Below, piece by piece: positions 10,549 to 17,851 of a stretch of 64,000 nucleotides of DNA. The position numbers and the translations under genes are program-made. The stretch comes from Pseudomonas sp. Ant30-3 (lineage in GTDB: Bacteria; Pseudomonadota; Gammaproteobacteria; Pseudomonadales; Pseudomonadaceae), in NCBI RefSeq assembly GCF_000690905.1, contig NZ_JMCL01000013.1:1-64000 (forward strand), written 5' to 3'. Each line of letters starts with the position of its first letter. Position 1 is the first letter of the stretch. Under the pieces are notes generated by a model. The model was given only the letters and a program-made list of their open reading frames with translations. It made no database searches and was not told the origin of the DNA.

Positions 10549-10905
10549 TCAGGGCTTGAGCCACGTACCTTGGCTCTGGCCTTGGCAAAACGGTTTCAAA
10601 TAGGCTGCATCCGTGGCCACACCGTAATAGTGGATGTCCTGCCGGTACGGCATGTTGACGACTTGCGCGTTGCTGCATACGCCAAAAGCGCCGGCAGGAC
10701 ACTCATCGACGTACTGCACTTCGACTTTCTGCCCGGGCAGGTTGGGCTGGCAGAAGCCATCGGCGAAGAGCTTCTGCGGTATGGTGCGGTTCTGTTGGCA
10801 GACCTTCACGTCGAGTCGTTCAGCTGTACTATGTACCACACATGCCTGAGCCAACACTTCGCCTGACATCAGCGCCAACAACAACGACAATCCCCTCAAC
10901 CCCAT
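10549..10905 (-). CDS. Small secreted Cys-containing protein, function unknown
   Basis: The product has 118 residues. The N-terminal GLRGLSLLLALMSGEVLAQA is a signal peptide with cleavage near AQA. The mature part has six Cys (QAC, KVCQQ, GFCQ, DECP, GVCSN, PFCQG), enough for three disulfides, pointing to a periplasmic or secreted fold. It is flanked by two COG0523 GTPases and its start is only 25 bases from the divergent second one, so the two promoters must overlap each other or the coding regions. I do not recognise a characterised family. A zinc-limitation role is suggested only by position. Confidence 0.7.
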   Translation of the reverse strand: MGLRGLSLLLALMSGEVLAQACVVHSTAERLDVKVCQQNRTIPQKLFADGFCQPNLPGQKVEVQYVDECPAGAFGVCSNAQVVNMPYRQDIHYYGVATDAAYLKPFCQGQSQGTWLKP

Positions 10906-10930
10906 TCTTGTCTCCTTAGATAACATCACC

Positions 10931-11896
10931 ATGCTGCATAACATTCCCACACACGTTATTGCCGGGCCACTGGGCGCTGGTAAAACCAGCCTGATCAAAA
11001 ATCTGCTGGCGCAGCGACCGCCGAATGAACGTTGGGCAGTGCTCATCAATGAGTTCGGCCAGATCGGGCTCGACGCTGCGTTGCTGACCCGGGATGACGA
11101 GGGTATCGCATTGGGAGAAGTGGCCGGTGGGTGTTTATGTTGCGTCAACGGTGCGCCGTTTCAGATCGGTCTTGGACGGTTGCTGCGCAAGGCGCGGCCT
11201 GAGCGTTTGTTTATCGAACCGTCGGGCCTCGGCCACCCGGCGCAGTTGCTGGCGCAGTTGAGCGAGGCGCCGTGGCTTGGTGTGTTGACCGTGCAGCCGT
11301 GTGTGTTGGTACTCGACGCTCAGGCACTTGCTGCCGGCAAACGCTTGCCAGCGGCGCAGCAGGAGGCGTTGAGCAGCGCAGGATTATTGTTGCTCAACAA
11401 GTCCGAAGGCCTCGACGAGTCCGCCCGCGAGCGAATCGCTTCACAATTACCTTCACTTCCTGTGGTTTGGACCCGCCAGGCCGCGCTGCCCCTGGAGAAA
11501 CTTCCAGGATTCGGGACGAAAGCACTGGCGGGTGTGGATAACTTTGTTGTCCCCAAGGGTTTCGCCCGGATGCCTGCGGTCTGGCCCGACCCCTCGCTGC
11601 CAATTTGCTCAAGCCAGGCACAGGAGGGCGGTTGGAGCATTGGCTGGCGCTGGCATCCCGCGCAGGTTCTCGAGTCAGCGCGGATCGCTGAATGGCTCCA
11701 AAGTCTGCAATGGCGGCGCGCGAAGCTGGTGATTCACAGCAGTCAGGGTTGGGTCTCGGCGAATGCGCTGGATAATTCAGGCCTGGAATGGCGACCCAGT
11801 GAGTGGCGGAATGATTCGCGGATCGAATTGATCTTCAATGAGCCGCAGGACGTTGGCGCGCTGCAGGCCGCGCTGCTCAATTGCCGTTCGAGTTGA
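10931..11896 (+). CDS. Second COG0523/CobW-like GTPase
   Basis: The product has 321 residues, about 80 shorter than its neighbour. Walker A is GPLGAGKT (12-19), CxCC is GGCLCC (68-71), the Walker B region is EPSGLGHP and the base-recognition motif NKSE (~155). The C-terminal domain is present but short (WSIGWRWHPAQVL). It is an insertase or metallochaperone GTPase for an unidentified client. The start cannot be much later because the P-loop begins at residue 12. Two paralogues beside folE2 make a zinc-homeostasis role likely. Confidence 0.88.
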   Translation: MLHNIPTHVIAGPLGAGKTSLIKNLLAQRPPNERWAVLINEFGQIGLDAALLTRDDEGIALGEVAGGCLCCVNGAPFQIGLGRLLRKARPERLFIEPSGLGHPAQLLAQLSEAPWLGVLTVQPCVLVLDAQALAAGKRLPAAQQEALSSAGLLLLNKSEGLDESARERIASQLPSLPVVWTRQAALPLEKLPGFGTKALAGVDNFVVPKGFARMPAVWPDPSLPICSSQAQEGGWSIGWRWHPAQVLESARIAEWLQSLQWRRAKLVIHSSQGWVSANALDNSGLEWRPSEWRNDSRIELIFNEPQDVGALQAALLNCRSS

Positions 11897-11905
11897 GCCT
11901 TTGAC

Positions 11906-12319
11906 TCAGGGCCGCCACTTGGTGTGTTCCTGCCGCCACTGACTCAACTCGATGACTTGAGCCCGGGGCTTCGCCACATCGTCGACAACCGGCGTGTCGT
12001 CAAAAGGCATCGGGTAGGGTGCCAGTTCAATCTGCGCACTGTGTGCGCCGAACTGGGTAATAGTACCAACATGGCGACTTTCGCCGGTCACCGTAAACTC
12101 GAAGTTATACACGCGGGCCAGCCGTCGACGGCCGTTGGCGTCTTTGATGAACGCGATTTTCTTCAGTGCGACGTTGCCGTCCAGCAGCTCGATGCCGAGT
12201 TTGCCGCAATGTTGCTTGACCCGCTCCAACGCCCGTTCGCGCAAGCCATGGTTGTGCCACAGCCACGCGCCGCCAGCGGCGAGCAGCATCAGCACGAAGA
12301 TATTTCCGAGGGTCAGCAT
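11906..12319 (-). CDS. DUF3301-like small membrane-anchored protein
   Basis: The product has 137 residues. An N-terminal hydrophobic segment (NIFVLMLLAAGGAWLW, ~6-21) anchors a soluble domain containing IAFIKDANGRRRLARVYNFE and TVTGESRHVGTI, which fits DUF3301. The start is the ATG at 12319; an upstream in-frame extension overlaps the divergent pdxY region and looks non-coding. It is convergent with the second COG0523 gene, nine bases apart. The function is unknown. Confidence 0.72.
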   Translation of the reverse strand: MLTLGNIFVLMLLAAGGAWLWHNHGLRERALERVKQHCGKLGIELLDGNVALKKIAFIKDANGRRRLARVYNFEFTVTGESRHVGTITQFGAHSAQIELAPYPMPFDDTPVVDDVAKPRAQVIELSQWRQEHTKWRP

Positions 12320-12436
12320 CAGCAGGGTGCTCCAACAAGATAGCGTCAGCTTAACTGCCTCGCCGGTGTGTCGTACAGGCTGCGTTTCGTCGCATACTGC
12401 GCGGCTTGAATTCCAACCGTTTGACGGAACTGACGC

Positions 12437-13309
12437 ATGAAACGAACGCCCCATCTGCTCGCCATCCAGTCCCACGTGGTGTTTGGTCACGCCGGTAACA
12501 GTGCGGCGGTTTTCCCGATGCAGCGGCTCGGGGTGAATGTCTGGCCGCTCAACACCGTGCAGTTCTCCAATCACACCCAGTATGGTCAGTGGAGCGGCGA
12601 AGTGCTGGCGCCGCAGCAGATTCCCGCGTTGATCGAAGGCATCGCCGCCATCGGCGAGCTGGGCAACTGCGACGCCGTGTTGTCCGGGTACCTCGGCAGT
12701 GCGGCTCAGGGTCGGGCGATCCTCACCGGTGTGGCGCGCATAAAGTCGACCAACCCCAACGCGCTGTATCTATGCGATCCGGTGATGGGTCACCCGGAAA
12801 AAGGCTGCAGCGTGCCGGCCGAAGTCAGCGATTTCCTCCTGGAGGAAGCCGCCGCCATGGCCGATTTCATGTGCCCGAACCAACTGGAGCTGGACAGCTT
12901 TACAGGACGCAAGCCGCAATCGCTGTTCGATTGCCTGGCGATGGCGCGCAACTTGTTGGCTCGAGGTCCGAAAGCGGTGCTGGTCAAGCATCTGGACTAT
13001 CCCGGCAAACCGGCGGACGTCTTCGAAATGTTACTGGTGACGGGAGAGGGGAGCTGGCATCTGCGCCGCCCGCTGCTGGCGTTCCCGCGCCAGCCGGTGG
13101 GCGTCGGCGACCTGACTTCAGGGTTGTTTCTGGCGCGGGTGCTCTTGGGCGATAGCCTGGTGGCGGCTTTTGAGTTCGCAGCGGCGGCGGTGCATGAGGT
13201 GCTGCTCGAGACTCAGGCGTGCGCCAGCTACGAACTGCAATTGGTGCGAGCGCAGGATAGAATTGCGCATCCGCGAGTACGGTTCGAGGCGACTGCGATC
13301 AGCCTTTGA
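12437..13309 (+). CDS. pdxY: Pyridoxal kinase
   Basis: The product has 290 residues. It phosphorylates pyridoxal to pyridoxal 5'-phosphate in the B6 salvage pathway, in the cytoplasm. The ribokinase-fold marks are [20 protein letters not shown] at the N-terminus, [13 protein letters not shown], the LCDPVMGH segment, and [15 protein letters not shown], with the catalytic Asp in GDLTSG near residue 221. Length matches PdxY. It is divergent from the DUF3301-like gene and followed by a REP pair. Confidence 0.94.
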   Translation: MKRTPHLLAIQSHVVFGHAGNSAAVFPMQRLGVNVWPLNTVQFSNHTQYGQWSGEVLAPQQIPALIEGIAAIGELGNCDAVLSGYLGSAAQGRAILTGVARIKSTNPNALYLCDPVMGHPEKGCSVPAEVSDFLLEEAAAMADFMCPNQLELDSFTGRKPQSLFDCLAMARNLLARGPKAVLVKHLDYPGKPADVFEMLLVTGEGSWHLRRPLLAFPRQPVGVGDLTSGLFLARVLLGDSLVAAFEFAAAAVHEVLLETQACASYELQLVRAQDRIAHPRVRFEATAISL

Positions 13310-13326
13310 AGGCGGCGGCAAACCCA

Positions 13327-13418
13327 TTCGCGAGCAAGCCCGCTCCCACATTTGATCTTCGTCGTGCACAAAGATGTGTCCACGGAAGATCCAGTGCGGG
13401 AGCGGGCTTGCTCGCGAA
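13327..13418. repeat. REP pair (inverted), type GCGGGAGCGGGCTTGCTCGCGAA
   Basis: TTCGCGAGCAAGCCCGCTCCCACA at one end faces its near-complement at the other across ~43 bases. It sits between the convergent pdxY and thioesterase genes, as is usual for Pseudomonas REP doublets. Confidence 0.85.
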
Positions 13419-13455
13419 GACTCTTTAAAGAACACCGTCAGGCTATAAGACCAGC

Positions 13456-13938
13456 TCAGACGTCGCCCTTGATTTCCTGATAACGCTTTTCCAGTTCCTG
13501 GCGGATCTGCCGGCGCTGCTGAGCCTGGATAAAGCGGCGTTTATCCTCGCTGTTTTGCGGTTGCAGCGGCGGGACGACGGCCGGTTTGCGCTGGTCATCC
13601 ACCGCGACCATGGTGAAGAAACAACTGTTGGTGTGCCGCACCGAGCGCTCGCGGATGTTTTCGGTGACTACTTTGATGCCGACTTCCATGGACGTGTTGC
13701 CGGTGTAGTTGACCGAGGCCAGAAAGGTCACCAGTTCACCGACGTGAATCGGCTCACGGAAAATCACCTGATCCACCGACAGCGTCACCACGTAGCGACC
13801 TGCGTAACGGCTCGCGCAGGCGTAGGCGACTTCGTCGAGGTACTTGAGCAGGGTGCCGCCGTGAACATTGCCAGAGAAGTTGGCCATGTCGGGAGTCATC
13901 AATACTGTCATCGACAGCTGGGCGTTTCCGGGTTCCAT
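13456..13938 (-). CDS. Acyl-CoA thioesterase, hotdog fold (YciA/BACH type)
   Basis: The product has 160 residues. It hydrolyses acyl-CoA thioesters. The hotdog motif NFSGNVHGGTLLKYLDEVAY (~20-39) carries the catalytic Asp, and SVDQVIFREPIHVGELV follows. The start is MEPGNAQLSM; an upstream in-frame extension is not family-like. The last ~35 residues (KRRFIQAQQRRQIRQELEKR) are a charged helix. A second, more distant hotdog thioesterase lies at 59127-59531. The substrate is not predictable from sequence. Confidence 0.88.
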   Translation of the reverse strand: MEPGNAQLSMTVLMTPDMANFSGNVHGGTLLKYLDEVAYACASRYAGRYVVTLSVDQVIFREPIHVGELVTFLASVNYTGNTSMEVGIKVVTENIRERSVRHTNSCFFTMVAVDDQRKPAVVPPLQPQNSEDKRRFIQAQQRRQIRQELEKRYQEIKGDV

Positions 13939-14220
13939 AGCGTTCTCAAGGTTCAGGGCAGGTTCGGGAAATGTGCACCTCTGCGGGTGCCTGACGGGTC
14001 TTTGCAAACCACAGTTATCGGGACGCCGGGCATGACACTGCCGTCACGCTTAATCGATCTGTTTCCATATATTGCACTGCCTTTCTGCCGGAAGTCGCGG
14101 TGTTACCCTGCAAATGCTCGTATCAAGGGCGATTCCTACACGTAAACCGGATTTTTACTCTGCTCAGTCAGACATTTCCTGCGTTCGGCGACTGAGCTCT
14201 GTCCCCAAGGAGCCCCCACC

Positions 14221-15984
14221 ATGCATGCCATCAGTTTTATTCAGGACCTGGCGGTAATCATGTTGGTTGCGGGTGTGGTGACGGTGCTGTTTCACCGCTT
14301 TAAACAACCGGTGGTTCTCGGCTATATCGTTGCAGGCTTCATTATCGGCCCCCATACCCCGCCCTTCGGCTTCATCCACGATGAAGAAACCATCAAGACA
14401 CTCGCCGAGCTGGGGGTGATTTTCCTGATGTTCTGCCTGGGGCTTGAGTTCAGTTTGCGCAAGTTGTTCAAGGTCGGCGCCACGGCGTTTATCGCGGCGT
14501 TCCTGGAAATCGTGCTGATGATCTGGATCGGCTATGAAATCGGCCGCTGGTTTGACTGGAACACCATGGACTCGCTGTTCCTCGGCGCAATCCTGGCAAT
14601 TTCCTCGACCACCATCATCGTCAAAGCGCTTAACGATTTGAAGATGAAAAACGAACGCTTCGCTCAGCTGATCTTCGGCGTGCTGATTGTCGAGGACATC
14701 CTTGGCATCGGCATCATCGCTTTGCTCTCGAGCATCGCCGTCAGCGGTACGGTGAGTTCCGGTGAAGTGTTTTCAACGGTCGGCAAACTGTCACTGTTCA
14801 TGATCGTCGCCTTGGTCATCGGCATTCTGCTGGTGCCGCGCCTGTTGGCCTACGTGGCCAGATTCGATAGCAACGAGATGCTCCTGATCACGGTGTTGGG
14901 CCTGTGTTTTGGTTTCTGTCTGCTGGTAGTGAAACTTGAATACAGCATGGTGCTCGGCGCGTTCCTGATCGGCGCGATCATGGCCGAATCCCGTCAGCTA
15001 TTGAAAATCGAGAGATTGATCGAACCGGTTCGCGACCTGTTCAGCGCGATCTTCTTCGTCGCGATCGGGCTGATGCTCGATCCGATGATCCTGTTGGAAT
15101 ATGCCTGGCCCATCGCCGTGATCACTGTCGCCGTCGTACTCGGCAAGATAGTGTCCTGCGGCTTGGGTGCTTTTATCGCCGGCAATGATGGACGCACCTC
15201 ACTGCGCGTAGGGATGGGCCTTTCGCAGATTGGCGAATTCTCCTTCATCATCGCGTCGCTGGGCATCACCCTGCAGGTCACCAGCAACTTTCTTTATCCG
15301 GTCGCAGTGGCGGTTTCCGTGCTGACCACTCTACTGACGCCCTACCTGATTCGGGCGGCCGATCCACTGTCGATCAAACTTGCCGCCGTCGTGCCGAAAC
15401 GGCTTGGACGCGTGTTGAGCATGTACGGCGAATGGCTGCGCAGCATTCAACCGCAGGGCGAGGGCGCGCTGCTGGCATCGATGATCAGGCGGATTTTGCT
15501 GCAGGTAGGGGTGAATCTGGCACTGGTGATTGCCATTTTCATCTGCGGTGCTTTTTTTGCCGAGCGTATGTCGGCATACATTCAGGACTGGATCAGCGAC
15601 CCGAGCTGGCAGAAGGCGTTGATCTGGGGTGGCGCGCTGCTGCTGTCGCTGCCGTTCCTGATTGCGGCTTACCGCAAGCTAAAGGCGCTGTCGATGTTGC
15701 TGGCAGAGATGGGCGTGAAGCCGGAAATGGCGGGGCGCCATACGGAGCGGGTGCGTCGGGTGATCGCCGAAGTCATCCCGATCCTCTCGCTGCTGGTGAT
15801 TTTCCTGCTTCTGGCAGCCTTGTCGGCGAGCATTTTGCCGACCAACGAGTTGCTGATGTTGATCGTGGTGGTGGCGGCTGCTGTAGCGGCGCTGCTGTGG
15901 CGCTGGTTCATCCGCGTGCACACGCGCATGCAAGTAGCGCTGCTGGAAACCCTTGATAATCACAAGGACTCCACAGGTCATTGA
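14221..15984 (+). CDS. CPA2-family cation:proton antiporter (KefB/Ybal-like)
   Basis: The product has 587 residues. It is a membrane Na+/H+ or K+/H+ exchanger of the monovalent cation:proton antiporter-2 family. The N-terminal ~380 residues carry about 12 helices with family motifs VLGYIVAGFIIGPHTPPFG and FCLGLEFSLRKL, the Asp-containing GVLIVEDILGI, and GAFLIGAIMAES. Instead of the TrkA-N nucleotide-binding domain of KefB it has further hydrophobic segments (ALIWGGALLLSLPFL; ILSLLVIFLLLAALSASI), a variant seen in pseudomonads. The ATG follows AAGGAG. No KefF/KefG-type partner is adjacent. Confidence 0.88.
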   Translation: MHAISFIQDLAVIMLVAGVVTVLFHRFKQPVVLGYIVAGFIIGPHTPPFGFIHDEETIKTLAELGVIFLMFCLGLEFSLRKLFKVGATAFIAAFLEIVLMIWIGYEIGRWFDWNTMDSLFLGAILAISSTTIIVKALNDLKMKNERFAQLIFGVLIVEDILGIGIIALLSSIAVSGTVSSGEVFSTVGKLSLFMIVALVIGILLVPRLLAYVARFDSNEMLLITVLGLCFGFCLLVVKLEYSMVLGAFLIGAIMAESRQLLKIERLIEPVRDLFSAIFFVAIGLMLDPMILLEYAWPIAVITVAVVLGKIVSCGLGAFIAGNDGRTSLRVGMGLSQIGEFSFIIASLGITLQVTSNFLYPVAVAVSVLTTLLTPYLIRAADPLSIKLAAVVPKRLGRVLSMYGEWLRSIQPQGEGALLASMIRRILLQVGVNLALVIAIFICGAFFAERMSAYIQDWISDPSWQKALIWGGALLLSLPFLIAAYRKLKALSMLLAEMGVKPEMAGRHTERVRRVIAEVIPILSLLVIFLLLAALSASILPTNELLMLIVVVAAAVAALLWRWFIRVHTRMQVALLETLDNHKDSTGH

Positions 15985-15990
15985 TCCCAC

Positions 15991-16127
15991 CTGTAGCAGC
16001 TGGCGCAGCCTGCGTCCGGCTGCGCAGCAGTCGTAAAAAGAGTCGACGAAGCATTTTTGGTTGAGCGGCTCAACCGGGTTTACGACTGCTTTGCAGCAGG
16101 ACGCAGGCTGCGCCAGCTGCTACACAG
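15991..16127. repeat. Long inverted repeat between convergent genes
   Basis: Arms of about 45 bases (beginning CTGTAGCAGCTGGCGCAGCC and ending with its complement) surround a ~45-base centre. It is a REP-like palindrome that would fold into a long hairpin and may also stop transcription of the antiporter and SMI1-like genes. Confidence 0.8.
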
Positions 16128-16144
16128 TCGGAGCTTCGGTTTGC

Positions 16145-16552
16145 TCAGCTTTCCAGCCACACATCCCGCGCCCAGTGCCACACCGATTCCCAGGTCTCTT
16201 CAGCGATCAGCTCTTCTTCCGCCTGCCACAACACCACGGTGCCGTCTTCTTCGACGCAGTAGTAGTCGTCGCCGTCCTGGCAGATAGGGATAAGACTACG
16301 ATCAACGCCCACATCCCAGGCATTGGCAGCCACGTCCGGCAGATAAGTATGGGATTGCGGATCGGTGACGGTCACCGGTTCCAGGCTGCCGTAAACCACG
16401 TCACTGACCGTCAGCAGAAACTCCCTGAAGACAAACGGAATGTCGATGAACAGCTGTTCTTCGATTTCGACCAGAACGTCTTCGTCGGGCAACTCCAAGG
16501 GGACCGGTACTGGTTCGTTGGCTTCACGTAGTTGTTCGATGATTTCTTCCAC
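16145..16552 (-). CDS. SMI1/KNR4-like acidic protein
   Basis: The product has 135 residues and is very acidic (runs such as LPDEDVLVEIEEQL). The pattern IDIPFVFREFLLTVSDVVYGSLEPVTV followed by LIPICQDGDDYYCVEEDGTVVLW is characteristic of the SMI1/KNR4 (SUKH) superfamily, in which ligand-binding modules often act as immunity proteins for contact-dependent toxins but also occur as housekeeping proteins. It lies just downstream of the Tim44-domain gene on the same strand, after a terminator. No toxin gene is adjacent, so an immunity role is unproven. Confidence 0.75.
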   Translation of the reverse strand: MEEIIEQLREANEPVPVPLELPDEDVLVEIEEQLFIDIPFVFREFLLTVSDVVYGSLEPVTVTDPQSHTYLPDVAANAWDVGVDRSLIPICQDGDDYYCVEEDGTVVLWQAEEELIAEETWESVWHWARDVWLES

Positions 16553-16632
16553 GTCCGGGATCCTCTTGCTGTTGGCGCGGTTTGGTTGGGGCGGTTTATA
16601 CAGTAGCTCGCAATAGATGCAACCGTGAAATA

Positions 16633-16663
16633 GAAAACCCCGGCCAAAGGCCGGGGCTTTTTA
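16633..16663 (-). terminator. Rho-independent terminator after the Tim44-domain gene
   Basis: AAAACCCCGGCC-AAA-GGCCGGGGCTTTTT: an 8-bp GC stem flanked by A- and T-runs, so it can act on either strand. It lies 27 bases past the Tim44-domain gene stop. Confidence 0.85.
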
Positions 16664-16689
16664 TTGCGACACGTTTACTGCGGGTCGGT

Positions 16690-17562
16690 TCAGCCGTTCT
16701 GGCGGATACCGGCCACCAGCCAAGGCTGGTTCTCGCCTTGTGGACGTTCCATGTTCCAGCTTTCGCTGAATGCTTCGCCCTGGTCGAAACGCGACGTCTT
16801 CGACAGACCGCTGAAGGTCAGGGTAGCAATGGTCTTGTCCGCACGATCATCGACGCCGTCCAGCTGAACGCTGAGGTTATCAATGTAAGTGGACTGGAAA
16901 CCGTCACCCAGATCAGCACGTTCGCGCTTGAGGAACTCAAGCAGTTGCGGGGTCACGAACTCGGAGATCTTGTCCATCTCGTTTGCGTCCCAATGTTGCT
17001 GCAGGGACTGGAAGTGGTTGCGGGCCGCTTCAATGAAGTTGGTTTCATTGAACCAGGCTGGCGCGTTGATCACCGGGCGCGCGGCTACTGGTGCAGCCGA
17101 ACCGCCGAAGATCGAACCCATGCCTGCTGGCTTCTGCTCGAACACTTCACGCTGCATCGGTGCGCCGGCCGGAGCCATGTGCGACTGCTGCTTGCGACGA
17201 CGAGCGGCGATGAAACGGAAGACCAGGAAGGCGATGACCGCCATGATCAGGATATCGAAGATCTGCATGCCTTCGAAGCCGCCACCCATGAACATGGAAG
17301 CAAGAAGACCACCGGCAGCGATACCGGCGAGAGGGCCGAGCCAGCGCGAAGCACCGCCGGCTTTGGCGGCAGCGCCAGCGGCACCGGCCGCACCGGCAGT
17401 GGCAGCAGCGCCACCGGCGGCAGAAGAAGGAGCCATTTGGCTGGTCTGGTGAGTCGGCGCAGCGCCGGAGCTCTTGCCGCCACCAAAGCGCTTGGCGTTG
17501 GCGTCGAGGCTCATCGTCAGGCCGATGCACAACGCCATGGCGATGCTAAGAAAACGTTTCAT
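16690..17562 (-). CDS. Tim44-domain transport-like protein
   Basis: The product has 290 residues. A signal-like N-terminus (MKRFLSIAMALCIGLTMSLDANA) is followed by a low-complexity Ala/Gly/Ser region, a hydrophobic Gly-rich stretch (LGPLAGIAAGGLLASMFMGGG), a clear membrane helix (IFDILIMAVIAFLVFRFIA) and RRRK. The C-terminal ~140 residues (FIEAARNHFQSLQQHWDANE ... GEAFSESWNMER) form the Tim44/TIM44-like lipid-binding fold. Bacterial members are inner-membrane proteins of unclear role. The ATG at 17562 is preceded by a weak GGGAA. The spacing to the SMI1-like gene downstream holds a terminator, so they are probably separate units. Confidence 0.85.
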   Translation of the reverse strand: MKRFLSIAMALCIGLTMSLDANAKRFGGGKSSGAAPTHQTSQMAPSSAAGGAAATAGAAGAAGAAAKAGGASRWLGPLAGIAAGGLLASMFMGGGFEGMQIFDILIMAVIAFLVFRFIAARRRKQQSHMAPAGAPMQREVFEQKPAGMGSIFGGSAAPVAARPVINAPAWFNETNFIEAARNHFQSLQQHWDANEMDKISEFVTPQLLEFLKRERADLGDGFQSTYIDNLSVQLDGVDDRADKTIATLTFSGLSKTSRFDQGEAFSESWNMERPQGENQPWLVAGIRQNG

Positions 17563-17744
17563 ATAGGGAATTCCCATTTGTGGAAGGCACGCGCGCCATG
17601 TTGCACAGCTGAAGTGTTGCTGGCTAGCGGCAGAGTGTTTCGGGCTTTTGCCTGACAGGTGTGGTTCAGCTTCGGTCAGCGCTGTAAGGCCTGTTAACGT
17701 TGGTCTGTAGGACGAGTGATAAAGTTCTGTGGGAATGCGATCTT

Positions 17745-17838
17745 GCCGGAGCGAGCTGGCTCCCCTACGGATCGTTCCCACGCTCTGCGTGGTAACGCCG
17801 CCATGGACGCTCTGCGTCCACTGTGACACAGAGCGTCA
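17745..17838. repeat. Dispersed palindromic repeats
   Basis: Several short inverted repeats in succession: GCCGGAGCGAGCTGGCTCCC, GTTCCCACGCTCTGCGTGGTAACG, and ACGCTCTGCGT ... ACAGAGCGT. The 'cgttcccacgctctgcgtgg' unit is a common dispersed element of fluorescent pseudomonads. It fills the gap between the uvrD 3' end and the Tim44-domain gene's upstream region. Confidence 0.7.
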
Positions 17839-17851
17839 TGATCAGGCCGTA

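Noticed and set aside
10905..10945. Second Zur box near the second COG0523 gene
   Set aside because: ATAACA half-sites occur at 10920 and 10938 but as direct repeats, not the palindromic arrangement of a Zur operator.
13310..13455. Insertion-sequence remnant
   Set aside because: The inverted repeats here and at the other listed sites match known Pseudomonas REP doublets, with no transposase fragment.
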